DNA from: Penium margaritaceum
Lineage: Eukaryota > Streptophyta > Zygnematophyceae > Desmidiales > Peniaceae
Assembly: GCA_023375785.1 (NCBI GenBank)
Contig: SZWC01000030.1
Location: forward strand, 308,625-372,624
DNA length: 64,000 nt
Reading direction: 5' to 3'
The notes under the pieces were generated by a model. It was not told the DNA's origin. It did not search any database and saw only the letters and a list, made by a program, of their open reading frames with translations. A program made the position numbers and the translations under genes. Positions 47,508 through 59,090 of the stretch are shown here, piece after piece; within the stretch, counting starts at the first letter, position 1, and every line of letters starts with the position of its first letter.

Positions 47508-49536
47508 GTCTTGGCGCTTGTTTTAGCCGAGAGAGTGCCTTCACCAATATGCACACCTTGCCCTCAGGAGCATCAACCCCCTCCAGAACCTCCATCTATA
47601 CATCCTTGTCAAGTTTCTTGTAAAGGAAGGCTATCTTGACATCCATCTGGTGGATCTCCATGCTATTCGCAGAAGCAATGGCGAGCATTGATTTGATGGA
47701 GGCAAACGTCACAACGGGAGCAGAGGTCTCATTGTACTCTGCGCGAGGCCGTTGGGAGAACCCCTTTCCTACCACCCGTGCCTTGTACTTGTGTATCTTG
47801 CCATCCTGTTTCCTTTTTACTTTCAGGACCCACTTGGACCCCACAACGCGAGCCTCGGCGGGTCTGTCCACCGGACCCATGTCCCATTCTCTTCAATGGA
47901 GCTGAGTTCACTGCGAATTGCTTCGTCTCACTCTACTTTATCAGGCCGTGTGAGTACCTCTGCCACGGACGTTGGCTCCTCTTGAACCAAGAATGAATAG
48001 TTGAAGCCTGTCCATTCATCCCTATCTACATCGTAATGCTGCCGAGGTACTTTGAGGCGTGAACTGCTCCTTGAACCTGCTGGCTGGTGCTCTTGATGTG
48101 GAGGCTCAAGGTCTGGTTTGTCGTTGATGATGGGATAGGCCACCTCCTCATGTTCATGAGGATCGGATTTGTCGAAATCAGAGCCTAATTCCTCTGAGCC
48201 ATCCTTATGAGCTCCTCTCCGTATTGTAGCACCTATCCCATGCCATTGTATTGGTGCTTCGTCTCCCTCTTCAAGGAGAGTGAGCCACTCTCCCTATTTT
48301 GGAGCGTTCTTGAGTTTGAGATGTTGTCCCTTACCCAGAGAGGTTTTGTGGAAATCCACGTTTTTGCTGCAGATGACCTTGATGGCTCCTTGGTCCCAGA
48401 GTCGATAAGCTTTGTGGGCGGTGTCATAGCCGATGAAAATGCACTTTTGTGCTCTTGCATCGACCTTTCGAAGGCCTTCACCGGTGTGGACCTTAGCAAA
48501 CCCGGTGGAACCGAACACCTTGAGATGGGAGGCGTCCGGCTTCCTACCTGACCATGCTTGTTGAGGCATCTTAAACTACTGTGTCTCCTTCTTCTTGCCT
48601 CTCCTTCGCAAAGCTGCTGCTGATGTGAGGTTCACAAGGTACATAGCCATACATGCTGCTTCAACCCAGAACGTGGGAGGAAGCTTGGCGTAAAAGAGCA
48701 TCCACATTGTCATGCCTAGGAACGTCTCGTTCATCCTCCCTGCTACAGTGTTGCTTTGAGGTGAGTAGGGCGTAGTTTTCTACTGTTCAATACCCTGTGC
48801 CTTGAGCCACTCCCTGCAAGCTTTGTACTCTCCCCCGTTGTCCGTCCTGAATGCTCTCACCTTCTTTCCTCTCTGTTGCTCAACCATAGCAACAGAGGCC
48901 TGCACATTCTCTTTCACCTCACTTTTCTTCTTAAGAAAGTATATCCAGAACTTGCAGCTCTTGTCGTCGATGCATGTGAGGAAACATTTGCTACCTCCAT
49001 TTGATGGTATACAAAAGAGACAACATATGTCAGACTGGACAAGATCAAGAGGTACAAGGGCACGCATGCCATTGCGCTTGAGGGGTTTCCTTTTTGCGTT
49101 GCCTTGAAGGGATGGCTCACACATGATCTCCGTTCCCTCCACCTCATCACCTAGGTTCAGTCCACGCACTAGCTCCTGCTTTTCGATGAGCTCCAATGTC
49201 CAATGAGCCCCGTGCCCAAAGCACCTGTACCACATGTTCTTGGAGGATGTGTGAAAGGACTAAAGGTTGGATGGAGGACACAAGAGTGGAGGGAACCTTC
49301 TTGTTGAGCTTGACACATGCCACAAGGTCACCACCCTCCTCCTTTGGTGCTGGGATAGTTCCATCATAATATCCTAGCAGATCTTTGTCATCCATGATGA
49401 TCTCAAAGTGCCACTTCCACAGTGCAAACCCCTCTCCGTTGAACTTGAGGATGGGCAAATGATTCCCTGGTTCCCCTATCCTTGTTATCCCTACAACTAC
49501 AATTGCTACAGCTACTGCACCTGTTGTTGATGCCAA
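47508..49536 (-). pseudogene. G2 polyprotein remnant: gag N-terminus joined to integrase, then RT start
   Basis: Gag starts at ATG 49536 with LPILKFNGEGFALWKWHFEIIMD. Around 49250-49270 it jumps, with a frame change, to integrase WYRCFGHGAHWTLELIEKQELV (49235), CEPSLQGNAKRKPLKR, FLTCIDDKSCKFWIY and FRTDNGGEYKACREWL (about 48800-48850). The integrase C-terminus KPDASHLKVFGSTGFAKV is near 48500. RT starts with WVLKVKRKQDGKIHKYKARVVGKGFSQ (about 47760) and FLYKKL (47610). Both the active-site D and the DNGGEY integrase motif are intact, but the element cannot be functional. Confidence 0.75.
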
Positions 49537-49799
49537 TGAACCTAGGTTTGAGTCCGTTGTAGGCTATTGGTGAGAAGAGGAAACGTTTTCCCTTGTTCAC
49601 GTTGGCCGTTGCAAGCAGATGTAGGCTGATGTAGGCTGATGTAGGCTAAGGTCAGCTCCCAAAATAGAAAGGTGCATATGTGTTGCATTCTCCTCCTTCT
49701 GATTTTGCCTTGCAAATAGAGAAGTAAGGTGTAAGAGAAGGCACTCTCACTACTTGTGACCTTAGCACTTCCATGCGTTCAACTTCCCTAACCAGAGGA

Positions 49800-49814
49800 G
49801 TGGGCCAATAACCC
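49800..49814 (-). promoter_or_regulatory. Primer-binding site of G2, anticodon-arm type
   Basis: The plus strand GTGGGCCAATAACCC matches 14 of 15 bases of the initiator tRNA-Met anticodon arm, 2 bp from the LTR start TGTTACC. Confidence 0.75.
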
Positions 49815-49816
49815 TT

Positions 49817-50440
49817 TGTTACCTACTGAGATAACCACCTTTAGCAGAGAAGCCGCAAACCCGAAAAACTCACAACGGTTTTTAGGCCTTCTTCCTTTGT
49901 TGACATGTGTCATGCACCCCAAAATTAATCAGGTACGCACTTCACCTTCAAGAGTACTAACGCCTTAGCATTACATCTGAAGAAGAGCTCAATTCCTCAA
50001 TACGCAAGAGAGCATCAAGCAAGGGTTATTGATCATCATGCAAGAAAAGTCCTTTTATAGTTGTCTGTCCACTCCTAGAACTCAAAAGCACATTCCTGGG
50101 AAGTGTTCTGAACCAGCGCGTCACTAGTAGACTTGCAGTATGGGCATGGCACATAAGCATCCGACTGTCAAGGTGACAGACAAACCATGTAGCCTCTAAG
50201 AAGCTACGGACTTTCTCTCTTGGAAGCTTCCACAGCAAACAAGATATGCATGGGGCCACGATCAAACTCATGAGCTCTCACTTGGCGAAATCAACAAAAT
50301 GGCCAAGGTAACCACTCACCCTCATGGTGTACTCAGAGGTCATATCTCACAAGAAACACAGCATAGTTGAGTCACACTACAATGGATCTAGGGGTCATTC
50401 CTCCACAAGGGGCAGAGCATTCCGGATCCGTCATTCAATA
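49817..50440 (-). repeat. 5' LTR of G2 (G-type)
   Basis: TGTTACCTACTGAGATAACC to CGTCATTCAATA, 624 bp. It is colinear with G's LTRs including the tRNA-like segment (50256-50328). A deletion of about 20 bp near 50430 removes GTACAAGACTGAACAAGGG-type sequence. Confidence 0.8.
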
Positions 50441-51650
50441 ACAATGTCCATAGAAAACGAAGAGGATGAGAAAGATAAGGATGTGATGGCCCAACGCTCC
50501 TTGCCATCGTAGCTCCCCCTCCCGTAGAGCTTCTACCACTCCCACCACCACCACACTCACGCCTCGTACCAAGCATGACGTGGGCACTACTAATGGAGGA
50601 GGAGGAGGAGCTAGTGACAGCAGATAGAAAGGAAGAGAAAGAAGAAGGAAGAGCAGTAGCAATGACAACAATGGTGGAGCATTGAATGCAATTGTTGTGT
50701 AATTTACTCCACCAATCCGTGAGGTAAGCAACTATGAATTTATACAATGTAACAACACCAGGAGGCGTAGTAGCAGGAAGGTCCTCAATGGCAAGGTGCT
50801 TGATCTGAGCACTAGGTACATAAAGAAGTAGATTAGACAGCTCTGATGAAATCCAACCACTGGTCTCATTCGACTCACTAGTCTCATGACCTACAGGCAG
50901 AGAGTTGCTTGAGGCCTTCCTTACCAGGGTCAAAAAGAAGCTACAAGATGCAAGCCCATTACTCGTCTGATTTCCTACCTACATGCACATGGATCTAATT
51001 GAACTTCACCGTTAGTGCACATTGTGCAGCAAAAACATTGATAGTGATGCGGCGCGGTCTCAGGCACCACCAACGCCCATGTGCAGAGTCAGCATTGTAA
51101 GAGCAAACATCATGAGTGAGCTTGTATGGCCTGTCATTGATGAGTGCACTGATTGTGCAGGAACATTATGATGGATTTGGGACAAAGGGAGTGGTAGCAA
51201 AAGGGTCAGGTGAGAATTAGTACTACCACAAACACTCATCCTGGGTCTATGGAGTGAAGCAAACTTCCTAGGAGAAGAATATCAGCTTTGTGGCAAATTG
51301 CAGGAGGAATGTTTTAGAATTGTGATGGTGTGTGAGAGACATGAGCACATGACCATTGGGGTCCAGTGTATTTCGGGCACCCAAAAGCATGTGAGGGGAC
51401 AATATGCTCAGTCCAGAAAGAGCGAGTGGCTGCAGAGGTTCCATCGGCAACAAGAGCAGTCACACTAAGAACACACTAAGTAAGACGTGGCACTATAAGC
51501 TGAGCAACGACCTCCACTGGATTTTCCTTTCACCATTAACATCTTATTGATGGACCTTGGCTGCCTGAAGACCCACACTATTGGAAATGTGGTTCGAGCG
51601 CAGCTTAACCACATCTTGAGGTTCAGAGCTCTTTTAGGCAGTAGTATTAG
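50441..51650. other. Stretch not assigned to any retrotransposon
   Basis: No copia protein motif and no LTR type seen here matches. The longest open frame is minus 50388-50933 (181 codons), which runs into the G2 LTR, is low in complexity at its C-terminal part (Ser and Gly runs) and begins with a Leu/Ser-rich segment I do not recognise. A second minus frame (51268-51453) is also unrecognised. It could be the genomic site that received G2 and C2, a decayed gene, or an unrelated element. I would not name a product. Confidence 0.4.
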
Positions 51651-52309
51651 ACAAAGTGTAAGCTTTCTGGCCACCACATACTATATGAGGAGATCCCCAA
51701 TGGAATTAAGCAACATCCAAAGTTCGAAGAGCTGGGGATCCACTGTGAGTGGAGGTTTTGACAAAGACCATTTACAAAACGTTGTATTTCTAGTCACAGG
51801 CTTTCTAATGCACCAAACAGCGTGATTTTTGGATTACCAGAGTGCCCTTACGCGATTCGGAGTGCATCATTGAGTCTCTGTCCCTGACAGAGCACTAGCA
51901 TGAGTGATGGGCGCCCGAAGCACCCTGGACCCCAATTAAGCACCAGACCGCCATTGCGAAGCACACATGGCTCCAAAGAACCATGGAACATTACTGATAG
52001 CATTCCCCATAAGGCAGCTTGGCCATGGTGTGTGTGGTGGGAGTCAAACTCGTCACTGCCAAATCAATTGTCTGGCCGGTACGAAGTCTGCCGTCCAAAC
52101 CCAGACGGCCAGCGTCACCTCCCAATTTTGAAGGACCATCACTCCCTCAATTGTTCGTCGATTGCTGTGATTCAAATTGCAGCTGGTCCAAAATGTCCTC
52201 TTGTTTCTGAAAAATTCATCCATGTATGCAGACATGCACTTTTCAAGTATGTGGAGCCATCGCTATGACAACGGTTACTCCACGTCATGGCACGGGGCAA
52301 AATGTAACA
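51650..52309 (-). repeat. 3' LTR of C2 (C-like)
   Basis: The right end is clear: the minus strand starts TGTTACATTTTGCC at 52309, directly after a purine-rich tract. A stretch at 51796-51840 parallels the C LTR at 10149-10190 (both around a CGTGA(A/T)TTTTGG block), so the LTR extends at least to there; the left edge near 51650 is a guess. A T-arm-like GACGAGTTTGACTCCCACC lies on the minus strand near 52040-52058. Confidence 0.5.
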
Positions 52310-54816
52310 ATCCCCCCCTTGCTCCTGCCATGCCGGATACCTTCCTGCTTACGCTTGCTCATCTTCCATTGCGCTTTTGAGCCCATCATAGCCTGTCAGC
52401 CCAAGGCCTACCACACTGAAGATATGCCGATCTCTGGGCTGCGCCTTGGTCAAGATGTCCACAAGTATGTGCGTTGTATTACAATGTTGTACCACAACCT
52501 GTCCCTTTTGGACCATGTCACACGCATAGTGCTAGCGCACGTGAAAGTGTTTCATCCTCCTATGCTACGTTGGGTTTTTGGTTTGCAAGATGGAGCCCGT
52601 GTTTTCATCTTGTACCACCATAGGCTCCTGTTGCGGCATGCCGAGTTCCTCCAATAGCCTGCGGAGCCACATTGCTTCCTTGACCGCCTCGGCCAACGCG
52701 ATGTACTCTGCTTCCACTGTGGAGGTAGTAACAGATTCCTTTTTTCTGCTACACCACACGACCGCTACACCTACGAGGAAGAGAACGTATCCAGAGGTGG
52801 AGTTCCGCCTGTCTAGGTTGGCGGTGTAGTCTACGTCCGTGTAGCAAACCAGATGCAAGGGGTTGGTCCTCCCCTTGCCGTCAAACCTCATGCACGCATG
52901 CTGCATCGCCTGCAGGTAGCGGAGGATGCACTTGACCACCTTCTAGTGTAGTGGCCGTGAATTGGCCACGTACCTGCTCACTTGACCCACCGCGTAAGCC
53001 AGGTCCGATCAATTTGCCACCATTGCGTACATGAGGTTGCCCACCGTGGACTAGAATAGCACCCCCGCCATGCCCTCCCACTCTTTTTTCATTTATAGAA
53101 ACATTGCCGCTCTCATGTCATAGGTTGTGGAGAGTGGACTACAACCTGGTTTGCAATCCTCCACGTCATCCTACTTGAGCACTTCGGCCACGTACTTGAC
53201 TTGCCCCATCTCAAGCGTGCGCGCTCTCCGATTTCACGTTATGCTCACCGTGAACTAGTACTCCAACTCTCCTATGTCAGACATCTGAGATCTGATGCTT
53301 AGCTGCTCCTTCAGCTGCTATAGAGCCTACAGATCAGATGAACACAAAATCAGGTCATGCGCATGGAGTACAAAAATCTGATGGAGCTCGTGGTTGTGCT
53401 GCACATACACACTCTGATCAGATTCACACCGCTTGAAGCCGAGTTGCGCCATAGAATCATCCACCTATTAGTGCTAGCATGGAGGCGAATGATTTAGCCG
53501 TACAAGGACTTGCATAGCAAGCACACCTTGTCCTCCCGCGTGTCCACCTCCTTTGACACCTCCATAAAGATCTCCTAGTCAAGGATGCCATTCAGGAATG
53601 CAGTTTTCACGTCCATTTGGTGTGGCTCCATATCCTTGGCAGCTACTACCGCGAGGATCACTCGGATGCTTGTGAACTTGGCAAAGGGGACAAACGTCTT
53701 GTCGCAGTGCTTTCCCTTGCGTTGTGCAAATCCCTTTGCCACTAGTCACTCTTTATACTTCTCTATGTTATCCTCCTTTGTGTAATTTGTTTTCAATACC
53801 CACTTGGAGCTGGTGACCTTGCCCTCTTTTGGCCGGTCCACGAGATCTGAAGTGTCGTTCTCGGCAACGGATGCCAACGCTGACTTGATAGCTCCGTCCC
53901 AATGCTCTGCTTCAAGTCGTGCAAGCATCTTTTACATAGTTGTTGGCTCTACTATGACTGTCATCATGCACCGTGCCATGCCAATTCTGCTGCCCATTGT
54001 TGCATCATTCCGTTTTGCCGCATTCGGCTGCCTTTGGCTGTATCGCGATGATCTTGGTGATCACCGGCGTCTGGTCTAGCTACCACTCCACTGTAGCCCC
54101 ATTCACATCCTCTGCTTTGGCTGCTATATCTTACGCCTCTACAACACCTGCGTTTGCACCATTTTCCTGCTGTGCCCCGGCACTTTTGTACTCTGAAGAC
54201 GCTTCATCAGTGTTGGCATCCGCCAGTTCCTCCTCATTGGTTAAGTTCTGGAGCCACTCCCCCTGCTTTGGAGAGTCCACCACACCAATGACACTACTGC
54301 TCCTGCTGTAGGTCTACTGCTTGTCAAACTCAACATCATGGCTGCAAAACATCTCCTCCTTGCTCAGGTCGTAGAGCCCGTACACCTTAAGCGCGCTCTC
54401 GTAGCCTAGAAAGAGACACGACTTGGCGCGTGGGTCCAATTTTGTGTCGCGCCGTTATGCCGTCTGAACCATCGCATGCGCCCTGCACCCGAAGACTTTC
54501 AAGTGAGCCACACATGGCTTGCACCCGCTCCATACCTTCTCTAGTGTCTTCGAGCCGCTCTTCCCGTTCAGCACTACTTTCGGGGTGAAAATGATGGCGT
54601 AGCTTGCCATACACACCACTTCTGCCTAGAAGCTCCACGACAATCCCACATCCATGTGCATCATTTACACCATGTTCAGCAGCATCTGAATTGCTTGCTC
54701 TGCAACTTGATTAGGGAGACAACATTCCACCCCACATTATTGTATTGCAAGGCAAGAAAATCAATCTGTTGCATGGCGGCAAGCATGTCCTCTCCCTCCT
54801 CGATCCTCACCATTAG
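52310..54816 (-). pseudogene. Element C2: partial C-like polyprotein (gag scrap, integrase end, RT, RNase H)
   Basis: The purine tract GGAGCAAGGGGGGGAT (minus strand, 52310-52325) precedes the LTR. RNase H (52565-52950) is well preserved: CYTDVDYTANLDRRNSTSGY and STVEAEYIALAEAVKEAMWL. RT (about 53050-53930) has the catalytic YVDD changed to HAHD (near 53350-53370). An Asp/Glu-rich linker and the integrase C-terminus follow to about 54640. At about 54650-54700 the sequence jumps to a gag-like stretch also seen in C near 9390-9470, so most of integrase, protease and gag is deleted. It ends at A4's LTR. Confidence 0.7.
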
Positions 54817-55789
54817 TGTTGGAACTTGAGGAGAGAGGGAGCCTTGGAGCAGCGAGCATGTGTGATTGGAAGGGCATCACTTGTGCTGAAGAATGGTTGT
54901 TTCATCACTCAAAATGACGGAGTACATATAGAGCTAGAGCTTGGGCAAGTCAGCCCTCTCACAAGCCACACCACTTAGCCATGGAGGCTAAGGCTCACAT
55001 ACTAGAGTCCATAATCTCACACAAGGGAGGAAATCAGCCTAGCAATCAGGCTGACCACTCACACACGACCTAGACAGCTAGAAAATGCTCTCATGGCACA
55101 CTCCTAGTGGTCACATAATCCACAATCCCATGGAGAATCGCCATGTGTCNGACGGAGTACATATAGAGCTAGAGCTTGGGCAAGTCAGCCCTCTCACAAG
55201 CCACACCACTTAGCCATGGAGGCTAAGGCTCACATACTAGAGTCCATAATCTCACACAAGGGAGGAAATCAGCCTAGCAATCAGGCTGACCACTCACACA
55301 CGACCTAGACAGCTAGAAAATGCTCTCATGGCACACTCCTAGTGGTCACATAATCCACAATCCCATGGAGAATCGCCATGTGTCCATGGCTAGCACACAA
55401 GGATCTCACCGTACCTAAAAAGTAAGGAAAGGTACCTTTATCCTAGTCAGCACACTCCGACAAGGCAATCCTAAGACCAAGGACCTTTTTGGATATTTCT
55501 CCCATCAGCTCTTGACCCTGGACCTCTTGCCTTTTTCTTTTCTCACGCTAAGGCATGGAGCCATCACCCATGGCCACCCAGACATCGACGGTCCATGACT
55601 CCTGAAACTTCGAAAATTCATATCTCCCAATCCGACCGTTGGATTGACCTCAAACTTGGACCATAGACATTTTGCCACCTGATCTTTCCAATATAGAAGT
55701 TGGATTGACGATCGGAGTAGGAAACTGGTAGTATCCTGGAACTTGCTCTTGTGGACCTGAAACTGAGCCGGATGGCTCCTTTCCCAACA
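54817..55789 (-). repeat. 3' LTR of A4 (contains an assembly duplication)
   Basis: TGTTGGAACTTGAGGAG to CTTTCCCAACA. It is 973 bp as shown; subtracting the N and one 234-bp copy gives 738 bp, the normal A-type length. Confidence 0.9.
54916..55384. other. Assembly artefact: 234-bp exact duplication around N at 55150
   Basis: 54916-55149 and 55151-55384 are the same 234 bases separated by a single N. Removing one copy restores the usual LTR. Confidence 0.9.
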
Positions 55790-55796
55790 ATCTCCC

Positions 55797-58700
55797 ACTT
55801 TGCCGTAGTCAAAGTGGGCAGAGTCCACATGCCTTCATGCAGAACTGCTGCTTCTCACGGGTCACTGGCTTGGTCCAGAAATCAGCAACCTGCTTACAAG
55901 TTGGAGTAAACTCCAGCTTGATAACACCCTCCTGCACCATGTGCCTGATGAAGTGATATGCGATGTCAATGTGCTTGGTACGTGCATGGTGCTCAGGATT
56001 CTTGGCGAGTGCAATCGCGCTCTGGTTGTCGACGCGCACAGGAACTGGAGCTCCCGCACTCCCACTCATCTTTGCCATGAGACGCTGAAACCAAACTGCT
56101 TCCTTGGCTCCAAAGCTGAGAGATACGTACTCAACTTCCATGCTTGAGGTGGCCACGACCATCTGCCGCTTGTTGTAGCAGCTGATGGCCCCACCATTCA
56201 TGAGGAACACATGTCCAGAGATGGACTTACGGTCCTAAGGGTTTGAAGCCCAATCTACATCTGTGTAGCCGATGATGCTGTTGTCATTGTCGTTGTAGGT
56301 GATGCCGATGTTGATGGTTCCTGCAAGGTAGCGGAAGATCCGCTTCACTGCCTTGTGGTGCTCAGGTCCAGGGTTTGCCATGTGTTGGCTCACAGCGCCA
56401 ATAGACTGTGCCAGGTCCGGCCAGGTTGCCACCACCAGGTACATGAGGCTGCCGACGGCGCTCTGGTACTTCTGCCGCTCCGCTGCATTTGCTTCTCCAT
56501 TAAAGCTCACGAGGTACTGCCGCGTTTCGAGTGGCGTGGCGATGGATTTTGCCTCTGCCATGCCGAACAGCTGCAAGACATCCTTGATGTAGCGGCTTTG
56601 TTGCAGCGAGAGAGAGCGTGATTTGCGATCACGCATGATCTGGATACCAAGGAAGTATGACGCCTCCCCGAGATCTGACATCTAGAAGCGCTCTATCATG
56701 GCTTCTTTGAACTCCTACAGCGCAGACATGCTGTTAGAAAGGAGGAGCATGTCATCCACATAGACAATGATGATGAGGATCTGATGGTCCTGCTACCAGT
56801 GATAGACGCTGTAGTCACACTCGTTGCGCTCAAACCCCATGCACTGCAACGCCGCATCCAACTTCTGATTCCAAGCACGCGACGCTTGCTTGAGGCCGTA
56901 CAGCGACTTCTGCAGCTTGCAGACCAGGTGCTCCTGGCCATCCATGAAAAACCCCTCCGGTTGCTCCATGTAGATCTCCTTCTCCAAGTCACCATTCAAG
57001 AATGCCGTCTTGACATCGATGTGGTGAACCTCGAAGTCCTCAGCTGCTGCATAAGAGGGGAGCGTGTGCACAGAGGCAAACTTTGCAACAGGGGCAAAAG
57101 TTTCTGTATAGTCGATGCCCTCCTGCTGCGAGTAGCCCTTGGCGAGTAGCCTCGCCTTGTACTTTTCCAGGTTACCAACTGCTCCCCGCTTCTTCTTGAA
57201 CACCCACTTGCACTTGATCACCTTACGTCCAGGTGGACGCTTAGTCAGCTCCCACGTGCCGCTTTCCAGCTGGGACTATATCTCCTGCTGTACGGCTTGC
57301 GCCCAATCTGCTGCATCTGGTGCAGCCATGGCCTCTTTGTATGACATTGGCTCATGTGAATCTGTTGCAACTGCGACGTTCATCTGTTCTGGTTTGCGTA
57401 GCATCCAGAAATGGCAGCGCTCACCAGGCTTGTAACGCACCCTAAGAGGGTACCTACGACCTGGTGCTGGAGCGTTAGCGGGCGGTTGGCGCGGTGCTGC
57501 TGGTACAACTATTACTATTGGTGGTGCTACATCTCCCTCCTCTACTTCTGCTGATGAGGTTGCTATATCCGCTGCATCAGACATGGGAGACTAGAGTGAT
57601 TCTCGCATTGTCATAGTAGAGGAAGGATCAGGAGAGACGGGGTCAGGAAGGATTTCTGCTCCCACTGTCTCGTCAGCTCCTGGTTCTATTGTCTCTTCAT
57701 AGACAATATTGGTGCCGATTACGTTGCTCTCGTTGAAGACGACATCCGTGGAGATGATGACGTGGCCTGTATCCCTCTCGTAGAGGCGATAAGCCTTGCT
57801 TGCCAAGTCATAGACAATCATCAGCATATGTGCACTCTTTGCATCCCGTTTCTGCCGCTTCTCCTTTGGCACGTGCATGTGCGCCAGGCTGCCAAATACT
57901 AAGAGATGACCCACGCTCGATTTCTTGCTGAACCACGCCTCATACGGCGTCATTTGCTCCAACACCTTAGTTGGACTGCGGTTCTTGATGTAGACCGCAG
58001 TGCTCACGACTTCACCCCAGAAGTCGTAGGTCAGCCGGGCCGCATGCAGCATGGAGCGCGCCGACTCCACAATGGTACGGTTGGCACGTTCTGCTACACC
58101 GTTGTGCTGCGATGAGTATGGCGCGGTACGTTGCGCCTTGATGCCAGCTGCTGCGAAGTAGTCGTGGAACTCCTTGCTCAGGTACTCCCCACCGCGGTCG
58201 CTTCGTAGCGCCTTGATCTTCTTGCCAGTCTGGTTCTCTACCATGGCCTTTAACTCCTTGAACCTATGAAAGCACTGGTCCTTGGAAGGAAGGAAGTACA
58301 CAGCAGTGTAACGGCTGAAATCATCAATGAAGGTCAGGAAATACCTAGAGCCTCCAAAGCTCTGGGTCTGCATTAGTCCGCACAAGTCCGTGTGGACCAG
58401 CTCCAACACCTCCTTCGCACGCTGCCCTGCTCTGGAGAATGCCTCCTGGTGTTGTTTCCCCTCCAAACAGCCGATGCACAACCGCTGCTCAAAGTTGGAG
58501 ATGGTAGGCAGGTCACGCACCATGTGCTTTGCTTGAAGCTGCTGCAAGGCGTGCATGCTGATGTGGCCGAAGAGCGCATGCCAGATCTCGCCATCTGTCA
58601 CCTGCACCACTACTAGAGGACTTTGCTCACGCGAGATCTTGGTCGCCCCCAGTAGGGGCTACATGTCGCCCTCCTTCACCGACCTAGCCAATTCCTCTCC

Positions 58701-59076
58701 TGTATCCTTGTTGAGGATGTAGCCATAGTCATCATCGAAGACGACGCGCAATCTCTGTGTTTGTAAGAGAGGAGACTGCGCGGAGGTTGAATGCAGCATT
58801 AGGTAAATACAGTACGCCATGGAACACTCCCACTTCAATGCCACGTGGGGTCTCCAACCACATCTCCACAATCCCAATCCCCTCAGCATACACCACTTGA
58901 TCATCACCCATAGCGATAGGATGGGGAGGGATGGACAGTAGCTGTGTAAACCAATCCTTCTGATGTGTAAGGGTCTTGGTACATCCTGAGTCCTTCTACC
59001 ATGCGAGATCCGCCTTCTCCACCTGCGACATGTCAGACTTCGCCAAGAAGAGACGCTCGAGCACCTCCTTTAGCAC
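55797..59076 (-). pseudogene. A4 pol remnant: PR, IN, RT, RNase H
   Basis: Protease-side KDSGCT appears near 58985 with a stop just before it. Integrase spans about 57590-58610 in one nearly open frame: the zinc-binding region (HALFGHIS...CIGCLEGK), HTDLCGL, RSDRGGEYLSKEF and AERANRTIVESA, so the D-D-E residues are all present. RT spans about 56235-57220, with KCKWVFKKKRGAVGN, intact YVDDML (about 56745-56765) and SRSLSLQQSRYIKDVL. RNase H (55809-56230) has EVEYVSLSFGAKEAVW and TKHIDIAYHFIRHMV. Stops at about 56232, 56683, 56800, 57274 and 57588 separate the open pieces. It is one of the better preserved pol regions in the window, but not functional. Confidence 0.85.
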
Positions 59077-59087
59077 CTCGAGCACCA
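59056..59087. repeat. Junction of A4 and A5 with 10-bp direct repeat
   Basis: CTCGAGCACC occurs at 59056-59065 and again at 59077-59086. Left of it the sequence is minus-strand A4 near the gag/protease border; right of it, plus-strand A5 gag. The short repeat marks the breakpoint of the head-to-head join. Confidence 0.8.
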
Positions 59088-59090
59088 CTA

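Larger units (their letters stand above)
47508..50440 (-). mobile_element. Element G2: partial G-type copia retrotransposon, minus strand
   Basis: 5' LTR (49817-50440), primer site, gag start fused to integrase, then integrase and the first half of RT, cut at 47507 by A3's LTR. Gag middle, zinc knuckle and protease are deleted, and the 3' half is lost. Confidence 0.75.
54817..59076 (-). mobile_element. Element A4: family-A copia element, minus strand, left arm of an inverted repeat
   Basis: 3' LTR (54817-55789), RNase H, RT, integrase and protease in good order on the minus strand. It stops at about 59076, before gag, where the plus-strand A5 begins within its own gag. It has no 5' LTR or primer site. 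No TSD can be identified. Confidence 0.8.

Noticed and set aside
50388-50933. Host protein-coding gene on the minus strand
   Set aside because: It is open for 181 codons but runs into the G2 LTR, half is low complexity and no domain is recognised; kept only as an unassigned stretch.
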